From Bordetella parapertussis (lineage in GTDB: Bacteria; Acidobacteriota; Terriglobia; Bryobacterales; Bryobacteraceae), in contig CALQCC020000003.1 in the NCBI GenBank assembly GCA_943328975.2, positions 1-64,000 on the forward strand: DNA of 64,000 bases. Direction: 5' to 3'. Position numbers and translations under genes: made by a program. Shown piece after piece: positions 25,453 to 34,900 of this stretch (position 1 is the first letter of the stretch; every line of letters starts with the position of its first letter). Under the pieces are notes generated by a model, which did not search any database, was not told the origin of the DNA, and was given only the letters and a program-made list of their open reading frames with translations.

Positions 25453-26123
25453 GGCGGAGAGAGTTCTTCACGATCCCCGGGGCGGCAATTGGCGGCACGC
25501 TGATTTATTCGCTGGGCGGGGAAGCGCTTCGGCTGCAAGCCCAGAGCAGTAGCAAAGACGGAAACGTGAAGGTGCCGCTGCGTTTCTTCACCGCCGAGGA
25601 AGCGCGTATGGTGTCCGCTGCTTGCGCCCGCATTTTCCCCAGCGATTCGAACGGACCGGGAGCGACGGAAGCTGGCGTCGTTATCTACATTGACCGGCAG
25701 CTGGCTGGTCCGTATGGTCGCGACAAGTACCGCTACACCAAGGGACCGTTCGTAGAATCCTTTCCTGAGCACGGCTACCAGGGGAAGGAGAGTCCTCGTG
25801 AGGTCTATCGAGCTGGGATTAAGACGCTGGGTGCCTTCCCGACATTGTCACCTGCCGATCAGGACGCAGCACTCGCGTCGATCGAGAAGTCAATTTTCTT
25901 CCAGCTTCTCCGCACGCACACCATCGAGGGCATGTTCTGCGATCCGATGCATGGAGGCAACGCGGGCTTAATCGGGTGGCAGTTGATCGGCTTCCCGGGG
26001 CCGCAGATGAGTTACCGCAGCGAGATCGATCAGCACCATGGCCAGCCGTGGCGGCCTAAGCCGGCGAGCCTGCGGCAGATCATGGGGCGTAACGGGCAAC
26101 CTTCGGAAGATGAAAAGGACTAA
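25449..26123 (+). CDS. Gluconate 2-dehydrogenase subunit 3 family protein with Tat leader
   Basis: 224 residues. MRRREFFTIPGAAIGGTLIYSLGG is a twin-arginine signal, followed by the subunit-3 family fold: FTAEEARMVSAACARIFP, IYIDRQLAGPYG, EGMFCDPMHGGNAGLIGWQLIGFPGP. In known dehydrogenases this subunit carries the folded flavoprotein across the membrane. The start overlaps the end of the GMC gene by four bases, typical for translational coupling. A second, unpaired member of the family lies at 41622-42221. Confidence 0.9.
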   Translation: MRRREFFTIPGAAIGGTLIYSLGGEALRLQAQSSSKDGNVKVPLRFFTAEEARMVSAACARIFPSDSNGPGATEAGVVIYIDRQLAGPYGRDKYRYTKGPFVESFPEHGYQGKESPREVYRAGIKTLGAFPTLSPADQDAALASIEKSIFFQLLRTHTIEGMFCDPMHGGNAGLIGWQLIGFPGPQMSYRSEIDQHHGQPWRPKPASLRQIMGRNGQPSEDEKD

Positions 26124-26131
26124 TCGTTGAA

Positions 26132-26410
26132 CTAGAACGGCCAGCGGTGAAACTTGTGGAGCGTCCACAGTGCGAGTCCGAAGCAGAATGTTAGGCCAAT
26201 AAAGAAGGCGGCCCATCCGATTGCAAGGTTAGAGGGTCCGCTGTCAGGGGCGTATCCGGGCAAGACGATCTTGTTGAAGTAGATGAAGCGCGATTCGCAG
26301 GAAATGCAGCGGCGAATTTCGCTGCCCAGGTCGAACGCGAGGCCTTCGCGGCGCCCGCGTGCGCTGGAGCGCACAAGAGGGGACTGACACTTACGGCAGG
26401 TGGTAGCCAT
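26132..26410 (-). CDS. Small zinc-ribbon membrane protein
   Basis: About 92 residues from the ATG at 26410 (MATTCRKCQSPLV). Two CxxC pairs, CRKC and CISC, some 30 residues apart form a probable zinc ribbon, followed by one membrane helix (AIGWAAFFIGLTFCFGLALWTL) near the C-terminus. A longer reading from 26488 adds residues without conserved character. No function known. Divergent from the HxlR regulator. Confidence 0.55.
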   Translation of the reverse strand: MATTCRKCQSPLVRSSARGRREGLAFDLGSEIRRCISCESRFIYFNKIVLPGYAPDSGPSNLAIGWAAFFIGLTFCFGLALWTLHKFHRWPF

Positions 26411-26532
26411 GTCGCAAACAGGAATATGAGTAACTGTTCCCGATTCTCGCACAGCTGCCATTTGCAGTTTGTCTCCTGCTGTTTCCATCGGCTCTAATCA
26501 AGAATCCAGATAGAGCTTTCGCTTGCTGTCGC

Positions 26533-26555
26533 TTCACTTGCAATCCGCAAGTGAA
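26533..26555. promoter_or_regulatory. Perfect 9-bp inverted repeat at the HxlR start, probable autoregulatory operator
   Basis: TTCACTTGC (26533-26541), five bases, then GCAAGTGAA (26547-26555). The second arm contains the first possible GTG of the regulator gene, and TGCAAT inside it sits six bases before that GTG as a possible -10. Position over the promoter and start suits repression by the adjacent HxlR protein; this is inference. Confidence 0.55.
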
Positions 26556-27030
26556 CATAGCAGTCTGGAACGTGTCGAAGTTAAGACGCCGGTCCGGCTG
26601 CCCGGTGAGTATTTCGTTAGAGATTTTGGGTGATCGCTGGACCCTGCTGATCATTCGCGATTTGATGGTGCGCGGCTACCGCACGTTCAAGGACTTTCAG
26701 GGATCGAGTGAAGGCATCGCCAGCAACATCCTGGCGGACCGTCTCCGTAAGCTGGAAGCGGCGAATATTGTTGAGACGGAAGCAGACGCATCGGACGGCA
26801 GAAAAGTGAATTACCGGTTGACGGAAAAAGGTATCGACCTTGCACCGCTGCTCATGGACCTGCTTGTTTGGGGGGCACGTCACGAGAAGACGGGGGCGCC
26901 AGCCGGTTTGGTGGAAAAGATGGAAGCGCACCGAGAGTCGTTTTTGGCGGAAGTCCGGCGGCGATGGCAGGTACGGGATGCAACCCCGATGCTTCCCAGT
27001 TTTAGCAACGCAGGAAAGGACATGAAATGA
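26551..27030 (+). CDS. HxlR-family winged-helix transcriptional regulator
   Basis: Up to 159 residues. The HxlR signature is clear: [62 protein letters not shown], then a wing ([14 protein letters not shown]). The single Cys in GCPV is the one that senses electrophiles or oxidants in some relatives. The start may be the GTG at 26551 or the in-frame GTG at 26572; the protein before GCPV is short in either case. Its end overlaps the start of the broken BNR gene, so both belong to one transcript. Confidence 0.85.
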   Translation: MNIAVWNVSKLRRRSGCPVSISLEILGDRWTLLIIRDLMVRGYRTFKDFQGSSEGIASNILADRLRKLEAANIVETEADASDGRKVNYRLTEKGIDLAPLLMDLLVWGARHEKTGAPAGLVEKMEAHRESFLAEVRRRWQVRDATPMLPSFSNAGKDMK

Positions 27031-28141
27031 GCAAGGTCAGAGTATTGGTGGGCACGAAGAAAGGTGCCTTCATTCTGGAATCCGACGGCAAGCGCGAGAA
27101 CTGGACCGTCAATGGTCCGCATTTCCCGGGCTTCGAACTGTACCACTTGAAGGGCTCGCCTGTTGACCCCAACCGCATTTATGCGTCGCAATGCAGTGGC
27201 TGGTTTGGGTAACTTGTGCAGCGTTCTGACGATGGCGGCAAGACGTGGGCTCCTGTAGATAACAAGTTCACCTACGACGGCGTGCCTGGCACGCACCAGT
27301 GGTACGATGGCACGCCTCATCCTTGGGAGTTCAAACGCGTTTGGCATTTGGAGCCTTCGCTCACCGATCCCGATACTGTCTACGCTGGAGTGGAAGACGC
27401 CGCGATGTTCCGCACCACCGATGGCGGGAAGTCCTGGCATGAACTTTCTGGTTTGCGCGGTCATGGATCGGGCTCGAAGTGGGCGCCCGGCGCCGTGGCA
27501 TGGGACTGCACACCATCCTTATCGATCCCAGCAATCAGGAGCGCATGTTCATCGCCATCTCTGCGGCCGGAGCCTTTCGCACGGACGACGGAGGCACCAC
27601 TTGGAAGCCCATCAACAAAGGTTTGAGCTCTCTGCATATCCCGGACCCGGTAGCCGAGGTCGGCCACTGCGTTCATCGCATTGCGCTACACCCTTCGCGC
27701 CCCAGCACTCTTTTCATGCAGAAACACTGGGACGTCCTGCGAACGGATGACGCAGGTGAGTCCTGGCACGAAGTCAGCGGCAATCTTCCTACGGATTTCG
27801 GGTTTGTGATCGACGTCCACGCGCATGAACCGGAGACCGTCTACGTGGTTCCGATCAAGAGCGACAGCGAGCACTTCCCCATTGATGGAAAACTCAACGT
27901 CTACCGCAGTCGCACCGGTGGCAATGAATGGGAGCGGCTCTCGAAGGGATTGCCGCAATCTGACTGCTATGTAAACGTCTTGCGCGACGCGATGGCTGTC
28001 GACACGCTCGACTCCTGCGGCGTCTACTTCGGCACCACGGGTGGACAAGTCTATGTGTCGTCCGATGCTGGAGACAATTGGAAACCCATTGTGCGTGATC
28101 TTCCAAGCGTACTGTCGGTCGAAGTCCAGACACTGGCATGA
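27027..28141 (+). pseudogene. BNR/VPS10-repeat (exo-sialidase-like) protein gene broken by a stop codon and a frameshift
   Basis: The reading frame begins [21 protein letters not shown] and shows beta-propeller Asp-box units ([44 protein letters not shown]). It is interrupted twice. A TAA at 27210-27212 follows GWFG, where CAA (Gln) would keep the frame. Near 27495 one base is missing: GCCGTGGC would need an extra G to join SKWAPGA to [12 protein letters not shown]. The rest of the sequence is well conserved, so decay is recent or one defect is a sequencing error. The last codons overlap the MoaD/ThiS-like gene by ATGA. Confidence 0.8.
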
Positions 28142-28437
28142 TTCGCGTCGTGCTTCCCGCGCATTTGCGAACGCTCGCGCGCATCAACGGCGAAGTTCAG
28201 CTCGAAGTCGAGGGCCCAGTGACACAACGCTCGGTCCTCGACGCACTGGAAGCGCGCTATCCCATGTTGCGGGGCACCATCCGTGACCACGTCAGCTACG
28301 AACGCCGGCCCTTCGTGCGATTCTTCGCGTGTCAGGAAGATTTGTCCCACGAATCCATGGATGCGCGGCTGCCCTTCGCAGTAGCGTCCGGCGAGGACCC
28401 GTATCTCGTCGTCGGCGCGATCTCTGGCGGAGTTTAA
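28138..28437 (+). CDS. MoaD/ThiS-like ubiquitin-fold protein
   Basis: 99 residues. The beta-grasp pattern is visible ([42 protein letters not shown] ... [13 protein letters not shown]). MoaD and ThiS end in Gly-Gly, which is activated for sulfur transfer; this protein has GG followed by one valine, so it would need trimming or does not act as a sulfur carrier. It overlaps the BNR gene by four bases. I recall the same pair in other genomes, which suggests a conserved functional link of unknown nature. Confidence 0.75.
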   Translation: MIRVVLPAHLRTLARINGEVQLEVEGPVTQRSVLDALEARYPMLRGTIRDHVSYERRPFVRFFACQEDLSHESMDARLPFAVASGEDPYLVVGAISGGV

Positions 28438-28456
28438 TTGGTGTCAGACACCAATT
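28436..28456. promoter_or_regulatory. Perfect 10-bp palindrome before the MFS gene
   Basis: AATTGGTGTC (28436-28445), a central A, and GACACCAATT (28447-28456). It starts within the stop codon of the MoaD/ThiS-like gene and ends nine bases before the TAACAT element of the MFS transporter gene. It could be an operator for the transporter or an intergenic palindromic element. Confidence 0.5.
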
Positions 28457-28464
28457 GCCTGTGC

Positions 28465-28470
28465 TAACAT
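28465..28470 (+). promoter_or_regulatory. TAACAT -10 element eight bases before a GTG start
   Basis: TAACAT ends eight bases before the GTG at 28479, with no ribosome binding site, in line with the leaderless pattern seen elsewhere here. Confidence 0.3.
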
Positions 28471-28478
28471 CGACGCCT

Positions 28479-29753
28479 GTGAGCAAGGGCCGCACATATT
28501 CTTTGGTGGTGCTATTCGCCATCAACCTTTTGAATTTCTACGACCGTAGCATGCCGGGGGCGCTGACTGAGCCAGTGCGCAAAGAGTTCGGTCTCACCGA
28601 CGCACAGGTGGGGCTCATGGGCAGCGCGTTCATCTGGGTATACGCGTTCATCGGTATCCCTCTGGGGCGTGTCGCGGACACGTGGAGTAGGCGTAAACTG
28701 CTCGGGTGGGGCGTTGGGATCTGGAGCTTGATGACTGCGGCCTCAGGGTTGTCTTCGAGCTTTATCACGCTACTGGTTCCGCGCATGGGCGTGGGCGTGG
28801 GCGAGGCAGTGTGCGCACCGACGGGAGCTTCCTGGATCGGTGATTTGTTTCCTGCGGAACGACGGTCCAGAGCGCTGGCGCTGTTCATGTTGGGCTTCCC
28901 TATCGGCGGAGCGCTGAGCTTTTTCTTTGCCGGTTCGATGGCAGATGCATGGGGTTGGCGGGCGGCGATGGTGACTGCCGCGGCTCCCGCACTGCTGCTG
29001 ATCCCCGCGCTTTTAATGCTGGAGGAACCGACGCGTGGCGCAACGGAAAAGGCGACGGGTGAGGCTAGTTCGATGTGGGTCGTCCTCAAGATCCCCACCA
29101 TGTGGTGGATCATTCTTTCGGGTGCACTGCTGAACTTCAACATGTACGCCATTGCGACGTTCTTACCGGCCATGCTGAGCCGGATTCATCACGTGTCGAA
29201 TTCGCGGGCTGGCTTGGGGACCGGTATCACGTATCTAGTCGGGGGCTCGTTGGGTGGCCTGCTTGCTGGATGGATCGGCGACAAGGTTGTCCACAAACGC
29301 AAGGATGGAAGAATGTTGGCGGCGGCGGGATTGGCGCTGATCGCGGTTCCATTTTCCTACTTGGGAATCATTCAGCCTGAGGGTGCGATTGTGTTTTCCG
29401 TCGCCATGTTGACGGTGACGTTTGGAGTGTTGAATGGCTACTACGGGTTGGTCTACGCGGCGATTCAAGATATCGTGTTACCTACGCAGCGTGCGTCCGC
29501 CATGGCGATCTACTTCTTCGGGATGTACATGGCGGGAGCGTCCTTTGGGCCCGTGTTGACAGGAACGCTGTCCGACCTCTTGGCTCGGAGGGCCGCGGCT
29601 GCTGCGGGGTCTGAGATAGTTACCGAAGTGTTCCGGGCTACTGGACTGCAACAAGCGATGCTGGTGATTCCAGTCTTGTCGGCTGTGCTCGCCGGCGTAT
29701 TGTGGATCGGCTCGCGAACCATCCTCAAAGACGCCGAGCGGCGCGCGAGTTAG
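28479..29753 (+). CDS. Major facilitator superfamily transporter (spinster-type)
   Basis: About 424 residues with twelve predicted membrane helices. Helix 1 carries LLNFYDRSMPGALTEPVRKEFGLTDAQVGLMGSAF, close to the spinster-like MFS group; GRVADTWSRRKLLGWGVGIWSL is the MFS signature loop between helices 2 and 3. Substrate unknown; relatives move sugars, lipids or organic acids. Start GTG at 28479; an earlier GTG at 28461 is possible. It ends overlapping by four bases with the convergent DUF4159 gene. Confidence 0.85.
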   Translation: MSKGRTYSLVVLFAINLLNFYDRSMPGALTEPVRKEFGLTDAQVGLMGSAFIWVYAFIGIPLGRVADTWSRRKLLGWGVGIWSLMTAASGLSSSFITLLVPRMGVGVGEAVCAPTGASWIGDLFPAERRSRALALFMLGFPIGGALSFFFAGSMADAWGWRAAMVTAAAPALLLIPALLMLEEPTRGATEKATGEASSMWVVLKIPTMWWIILSGALLNFNMYAIATFLPAMLSRIHHVSNSRAGLGTGITYLVGGSLGGLLAGWIGDKVVHKRKDGRMLAAAGLALIAVPFSYLGIIQPEGAIVFSVAMLTVTFGVLNGYYGLVYAAIQDIVLPTQRASAMAIYFFGMYMAGASFGPVLTGTLSDLLARRAAAAAGSEIVTEVFRATGLQQAMLVIPVLSAVLAGVLWIGSRTILKDAERRAS

Positions 29754-30583
29754 TGTGTCATCGCGTAGGCGATGTGGTTGATCATGATGCGGAATCCGAG
29801 CGCGGAATAGTGCTCAGGGTAAGTCGGATCGTCGGCCCATTCCCAGGAATCGCCGGTGTCATTGTTGAGCCACACGGCGATAACCATGCGACCCTTTTCA
29901 TCGAACACGCCGCGCCAGTGCGGATCGGACGCACCATTGAGCGGTTGTCCGTTGAAGCGACCCCATTGCCCGATGATCTGGTAGCGATTGTCGAGGTCAA
30001 ACAGCATGTGCATGACCGCTGCGTCGTCGCCGAGTTCGACCAATTCACGAGTCGGGTATAGCCGCTTCACCAGGTCGAAGATGGCTTCGTGCTCATAGGG
30101 ACCCCACATGTCATCGGCGACCAAGAAGCCACCACGGTCGATGTAGTCGCGTAGTTTGTCCGTCATCTCCTCGGTCAGATCGATGTTGGTCGTGCGGACC
30201 GCATAAAGAAAGGGCCAGTTGAAGACGTCGTCAACATCTTCGAGATTGATGGGCTGCTCGACGCTGCGGACGTTGAGAGAGGTTAGGCGGCGTAGCGCTA
30301 CCATCAGGTGACGGTCGGCGGCGGGGTAGTCGTTACCCCAGCCCTGGTTCTGGCCGCCTTGCCGCCAATCGCGTCCGCCACCGCCGCGAAAGAAGCTGCG
30401 GCCCCCGCCAGCTGAGGGATACATCAGATGCCCGAAAACGAACTCGGCTAGATCGCGAGCGTCGGGCGGCAATGGGAGTGGCCGCTCGCCGGGAAATTCG
30501 CGAAATTCTCGCTGGAACGCAAAGGCCCCGCTGAGTACGCAGAGCAAACTGGCGCCGGCGAGTACCATCGTCCGGAGGTTCAC
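29750..30583 (-). CDS. Exported DUF4159 domain protein, second copy
   Basis: About 277 residues. The domain matches the first copy closely in FVFGHLMYP, DYPAADRHLMVALRRLT, NWPFLYAV, YIDRGGFLVADDMWG, DTGDSWEWADDPTYPEHYSALGFR and the final YAMTH, but has an extra glycine-rich loop (GGGRSFFRGGGGRDWRQGG) after the first strand. GTG at 30583 is preferred to the ATG at 30568 because it keeps an arginine in the signal peptide. Function unknown. Confidence 0.78.
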   Translation of the reverse strand: MNLRTMVLAGASLLCVLSGAFAFQREFREFPGERPLPLPPDARDLAEFVFGHLMYPSAGGGRSFFRGGGGRDWRQGGQNQGWGNDYPAADRHLMVALRRLTSLNVRSVEQPINLEDVDDVFNWPFLYAVRTTNIDLTEEMTDKLRDYIDRGGFLVADDMWGPYEHEAIFDLVKRLYPTRELVELGDDAAVMHMLFDLDNRYQIIGQWGRFNGQPLNGASDPHWRGVFDEKGRMVIAVWLNNDTGDSWEWADDPTYPEHYSALGFRIMINHIAYAMTH

Positions 30584-30649
30584 CCCCAGAGGATACCACC
30601 AGCATTGCGTTTCGCTACAAAGTTCGATTCGCTTGCCGATGTGTCCTTT

Positions 30650-31672
30650 ATGGCTGAAGCCGCCGATCTGTCCGCGTTGAAAGAGGTAACGCTCCTGTTG
30701 CTGGGTGCAACAACGGAGCAAGCGGTAACTTGCGGGGACGGAGATATTGGATCGTTTCGGCAAGTTGCTAGTGAGTCGAGCGACACGATCAAGAATGCAA
30801 CGACGATGTCGCAGGTCTTGATGACTAGCGGGGCTCTTGTACAGGCACTTTCGCAGTACTCGACCCAGACACAGCGACGAGTCGATGCGTTGCTCGCTGA
30901 TACGGGTTCGATGTTCCAGAGCTTTCTTGGGCATCTGGAGGGGCTACACGGCGATGCGGAATCGCAATCCATCCAGAGGTTGCGGACTCTGTTCGCGCAG
31001 GGCCTGCGGGAAGGCACACTAGCACAAGCCAAGGAGCAGGCGATGCAGTCTCTGGATGACTGGAGCAAACACGCCGAAGAAAAGAGACGACGGGCACTCG
31101 AATTGACGAGCAGCCTACAGGATCGGATCACGATCCTGGAACAATCCGTGCCTCGCAGTTTGAGAGTGCCCGCTGGTGCTTCGTCCGGCGGGTCCCCTGA
31201 GGTGACTGTTGATGGCTGCACCGGCTTGGCGGTGCGATCTGAGGCCGAGGCAGCTCTGAATCGCGCATTGGAAGGCCAAGCGCAATCCTACGCGGCAGTT
31301 TTCTACTTGCACCGCATGGCGCTGACCAATGCCCGGTTTGGAGAAGCGATTGGCAACCAAGTCATCTTGTTCTGCAGTCAGCATATTGCTACCGTGGTGA
31401 CCCGCGGCAACGACTCATTGTTCCGCTGGAGCGGTCCGGCGTTTGTGGCCGTCTTAGAACGCCCGGACTCGGCGTCAACGGTCAGTGCGGAAGTGCAGCG
31501 ATTGATCTCGGCTCCGTTCAGCCGTTTCTTTGAGACGTCTTCTCGCAGTGTCTATCTGCCAGTTAAGGTGACCGCCACCGTGATCCCGCTTTTTGATACG
31601 AACTACGCCGAAGTCTCGGCCCAATTGGAGCGCTTCATCCTCAATGCCTCCGGGCTGGGCAAAGCGGACTAG
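30650..31672 (+). CDS. Coiled-coil protein with degenerate GGDEF domain
   Basis: About 340 residues from the ATG at 30650 (a TTG at 30605 is also in frame). Residues 1-200 are helical with heptad-like stretches. The C-terminal part keeps the outline of a diguanylate cyclase fold (AEAALNRALEGQAQSYAAVFYLHRMALTNARFGEAIGNQVI ... LFRWSGPAFVAVLE), but the GGDEF loop reads WSGPAF, so it cannot bind GTP in the normal way. It resembles the two proteins at the right end of the window. Likely a binding or structural role rather than cyclic di-GMP synthesis. Confidence 0.65.
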   Translation: MAEAADLSALKEVTLLLLGATTEQAVTCGDGDIGSFRQVASESSDTIKNATTMSQVLMTSGALVQALSQYSTQTQRRVDALLADTGSMFQSFLGHLEGLHGDAESQSIQRLRTLFAQGLREGTLAQAKEQAMQSLDDWSKHAEEKRRRALELTSSLQDRITILEQSVPRSLRVPAGASSGGSPEVTVDGCTGLAVRSEAEAALNRALEGQAQSYAAVFYLHRMALTNARFGEAIGNQVILFCSQHIATVVTRGNDSLFRWSGPAFVAVLERPDSASTVSAEVQRLISAPFSRFFETSSRSVYLPVKVTATVIPLFDTNYAEVSAQLERFILNASGLGKAD

Positions 31673-31679
31673 ATTATCT

Positions 31680-31949
31680 TCAGGGTAGGGTTGTCTGTCT
31701 CCGCTGCTTCATTTCGGACATGACACTGATCACTAGCTCCTTGGCATCCGTGAGACATTTGTCGATCAGTTGCACGTCCATGGCGGGCTTGCCTGGTTGG
31801 CGGGCACTTTGACAATAGACACCGTGTTGGCCCGTCAGGATCAGGGCATCGGTTAGGAGGTCGAGCGCGACGGCCAGGCGACCGCGTTCCAGGCCCATGC
31901 GAAATTCGTGTTCTTCCAGCGCGTCTTTACGGTCTTGCCAAACGGACAT
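31680..31949 (-). CDS. Small helical hypothetical protein
   Basis: 89 residues, no signal peptide, almost entirely helical (EEHEFRMGLERGRLAVALDLLTDALIL; VQLIDKCLTDAKELVISVMSEMKQRR). I do not recognise it. It lies downstream of the SBBP gene on the same strand, 42 bases from it, and converges on the degenerate-GGDEF gene. Confidence 0.5.
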   Translation of the reverse strand: MSVWQDRKDALEEHEFRMGLERGRLAVALDLLTDALILTGQHGVYCQSARQPGKPAMDVQLIDKCLTDAKELVISVMSEMKQRRQTTLP

Positions 31950-31991
31950 GCTTCATCGTAGCAATCCGATGTCCCGCGGTTTGTTCTGAAC

Positions 31992-34900
31992 CTAGGGGAC
32001 GATCCAAGTTCCTTTGGTGACGAATGAACTGCTGCCGTAGGGATTTGCTGCCTCGACGTAGACGGTTTTTGAACTGGCAAACGCAGGGGATTTGAATACA
32101 ATCTGAACCGTAATCGTTACTGTCCCTCCAGCGATGTTGGCCACGCTGAAACCGATAGCGCACTGGCTGTTCTGTAGCGCGGCCGAGGAGCCGAGCGGTT
32201 TGGTACTGAGGATTGTGCCTCCATCGTTATAGAGTCCGATGGTGGCAGAGGTTCGGTTGTACTCGATGTAACAGGCGTTTGCTGTGCCCGACGGCGTGAC
32301 CAGAAGGGAGATTCTAGAGAGGTCCGATGGCGAAACTGCCGTCGAGACGCTAGCTGTGAAATTTTGATTGAGTCCGCTTCCGGCCGATGGCCATACCGAG
32401 TTCACGGTGGGAGGTGTTCCAGGGACGGTCCAACTACCGACCTGCACCCATCCTGAGTTGAACCCGTTTTCGGAGGCAAAGAGGAACGTATTCTTGGCTC
32501 CAGCAAACCTAGGGTTGAAGGTGAGGTTGAGAGTAATGGTGATCGTTGTTGCTCCGATGGTTACGGTGCTACCGGAGCCATACAGCGTGCATTGACTGTT
32601 GGAAACGCTGCCGCCGGACCCAAGCGTCAGTCCAACGGAGCCGCTCGCAATGGAGTCGGCCATTAGTGAGAACCGGTTGGCCGTTCGGTCGTAGACGATG
32701 TAGCAGGAGTTATTCAAGTTGAAGCCCGGACTAGATGCGAAGAGCATAGCCGCCGCGACGAGGAAATTGGATCCGCCTTGATCCGACATCACGAACGTAA
32801 AGGTCTGTCCGGCGCCAGAGCCCGAAGCAGGGGCGGTGGAATTAGCCACAGGGACTCCGCCTGCGACTACGGAGTAGGTTCCTTTTTGAACCCAACCTGT
32901 GTTGCCGTTTGGTCCTACGGCGTACATGTAGATGTTCTTGGGTCCGGTGAAGGAACCCTTGAAGGCGAGGGGGATGGATAGGACCGTGGATGTGCCTGAG
33001 ACAGTCATGGTGGCAACTCCCAATGCGCACTGGCTGTTTTGGATGGTTGCGTTTGATCCCAGCGGTTTTGCATAGGAACCGGTAGCGCTATCCCAGAGCA
33101 GGGAAACGGTATTGGCTGCACGGTCGTACACCAACCAGCATCCGTTCGTCCCGGTGAGGGTGCCATTGATCATCATGGCGGCTGTTTGGAGGTTGCTGGC
33201 TGCTTTGGTGTCAGAGAAGACGAACGTGAAGACCTGAGACGCGCCGCTACCAGAACTGGGCGACACGGAGTCCGCGGAAACTTGAGATACGCCGGCCTTG
33301 GCGACCCAGCCGGTATTGACGTTTGCGTCGGCGGCGTATAGATACACGGTATTATTCCCTGGAAACCCGCTGTCGAGGACCAGCGAGAGGGTCAACGTCA
33401 GCGTGTTGCCGACCAGTACTGCTCCGCTACCCGCGCCGTTGAGTTGGCACTGCGAGTTCAGTGCGCTGCTGCTGCCGGGGGTGATGTTCAATCCTCCAGA
33501 GGACACAACGTTGTTCGCCAGTGTCAGCGTGTTTGTCCCCTGGTTGTAGCTGACATGGCAGGCGAAGTCGATGGACGAGGTTCGCGACAGGAGAACGGCT
33601 ACAGTCGCCAGCGAAGTTGCGCCCGCGGGGTGGGAGAACTGCGCGGTCACGGTCGCAGCCCCGCCGTTGCCATAAACGACGTTGACAGAATCCGCCGAAG
33701 GGACCTGAGAAGGTGGAGTCGTTACCCCGATGCGCGCAACCCAGCCGGTGTTCCCGCTTGTATTTGACGTCTGATAGGCGGACTGCGCGGGCAGATCATA
33801 GGAGCTGGTTTGGCCCCCGAGAAACATGTTTCCGTTGGAATCCACGGCGACGGCATTTACCTGATCCGAGCCCGCCCCGCCATAGAGAGTCGAGAAGCTC
33901 AAAGCGTTGCCCGCAGGACTCAGCTTGGATACGAAGGCATCGTAGAGTCCCTTGAAGCCGGTCTGGACTCCCCCGACATTCGCGAAGCTTACGGAAGAAG
34001 TATATCCGGCAACGTAGGCGTTCCCCGCGGAATCGACAGCGATGCCGGAGGCCCAGTCGAACCCGGTCCAGCCTAGGTAGGTGCTGTACACGCGAACGGT
34101 TCCGGCGGCATTCAGCTTGGTGATAAAGGCGTCTCGCGAACCGCCTGCGTTCGACTGTAGCGCTCCCGCGGTCACCGGAAAGTTGGTGGAGCTCGCTACA
34201 CCGGCGACGTAGGCATTGCCGCTTCCGTCGATGGCGATCGCGTTGGCCTGTTCCGGAGCGGTCAGGCTCCCCCCGGTTCCGCCCAGGTAAGTACTGTAAA
34301 GAAGCTGAGTTGTGGAAGTTGTCTTGATCTTAGCGACGAACCCATCTTGTCCCCCACCATTGGTGGCTTGCGTTGCGCCGGCTACCGGGAAATTCGTCGA
34401 GAGGGTGCCGCCAGCCAAATAAACGACTCCGGTGCCATCGGTCGCGATGCCGCCTACGTGCTCTCCCTGCGAGCCGCCAAGGAAGGTGCTGAACACGCGG
34501 ACGCCCACCGCGTCCAACTTGGCTACAAATGCATCGTTTTGCCCCCCGAAGGTCGACTGCACGGCGTTGGTTACAGGGAAATCCGCCGACAACGTGTCTC
34601 CAGCGACATAGGCGTACCCAGATGCATCTACCGCGATGGCCGTCGCTACGTCATAGTTCGCGCCGCCTAAGAACGTGCTGTACACGAGCGCACTGCCTGA
34701 GGAGTTGAGTTTGAACGCAAAGCCTTCCTTGCCGCCTACGAAGCTACTGCGAGTAGCGGCGGCCAAAGGGAAGTTCGACGACCCCGTGGCTCCCGCGACA
34801 TGCGCCTGGCCTGACCCGTCCACTGCAATACCCGCAGCCCGGTCGTCGCCGTTGCCTCCAATGTAAGTGGCGTACATCAGACTGGCCCCGGTCGGGTCGA

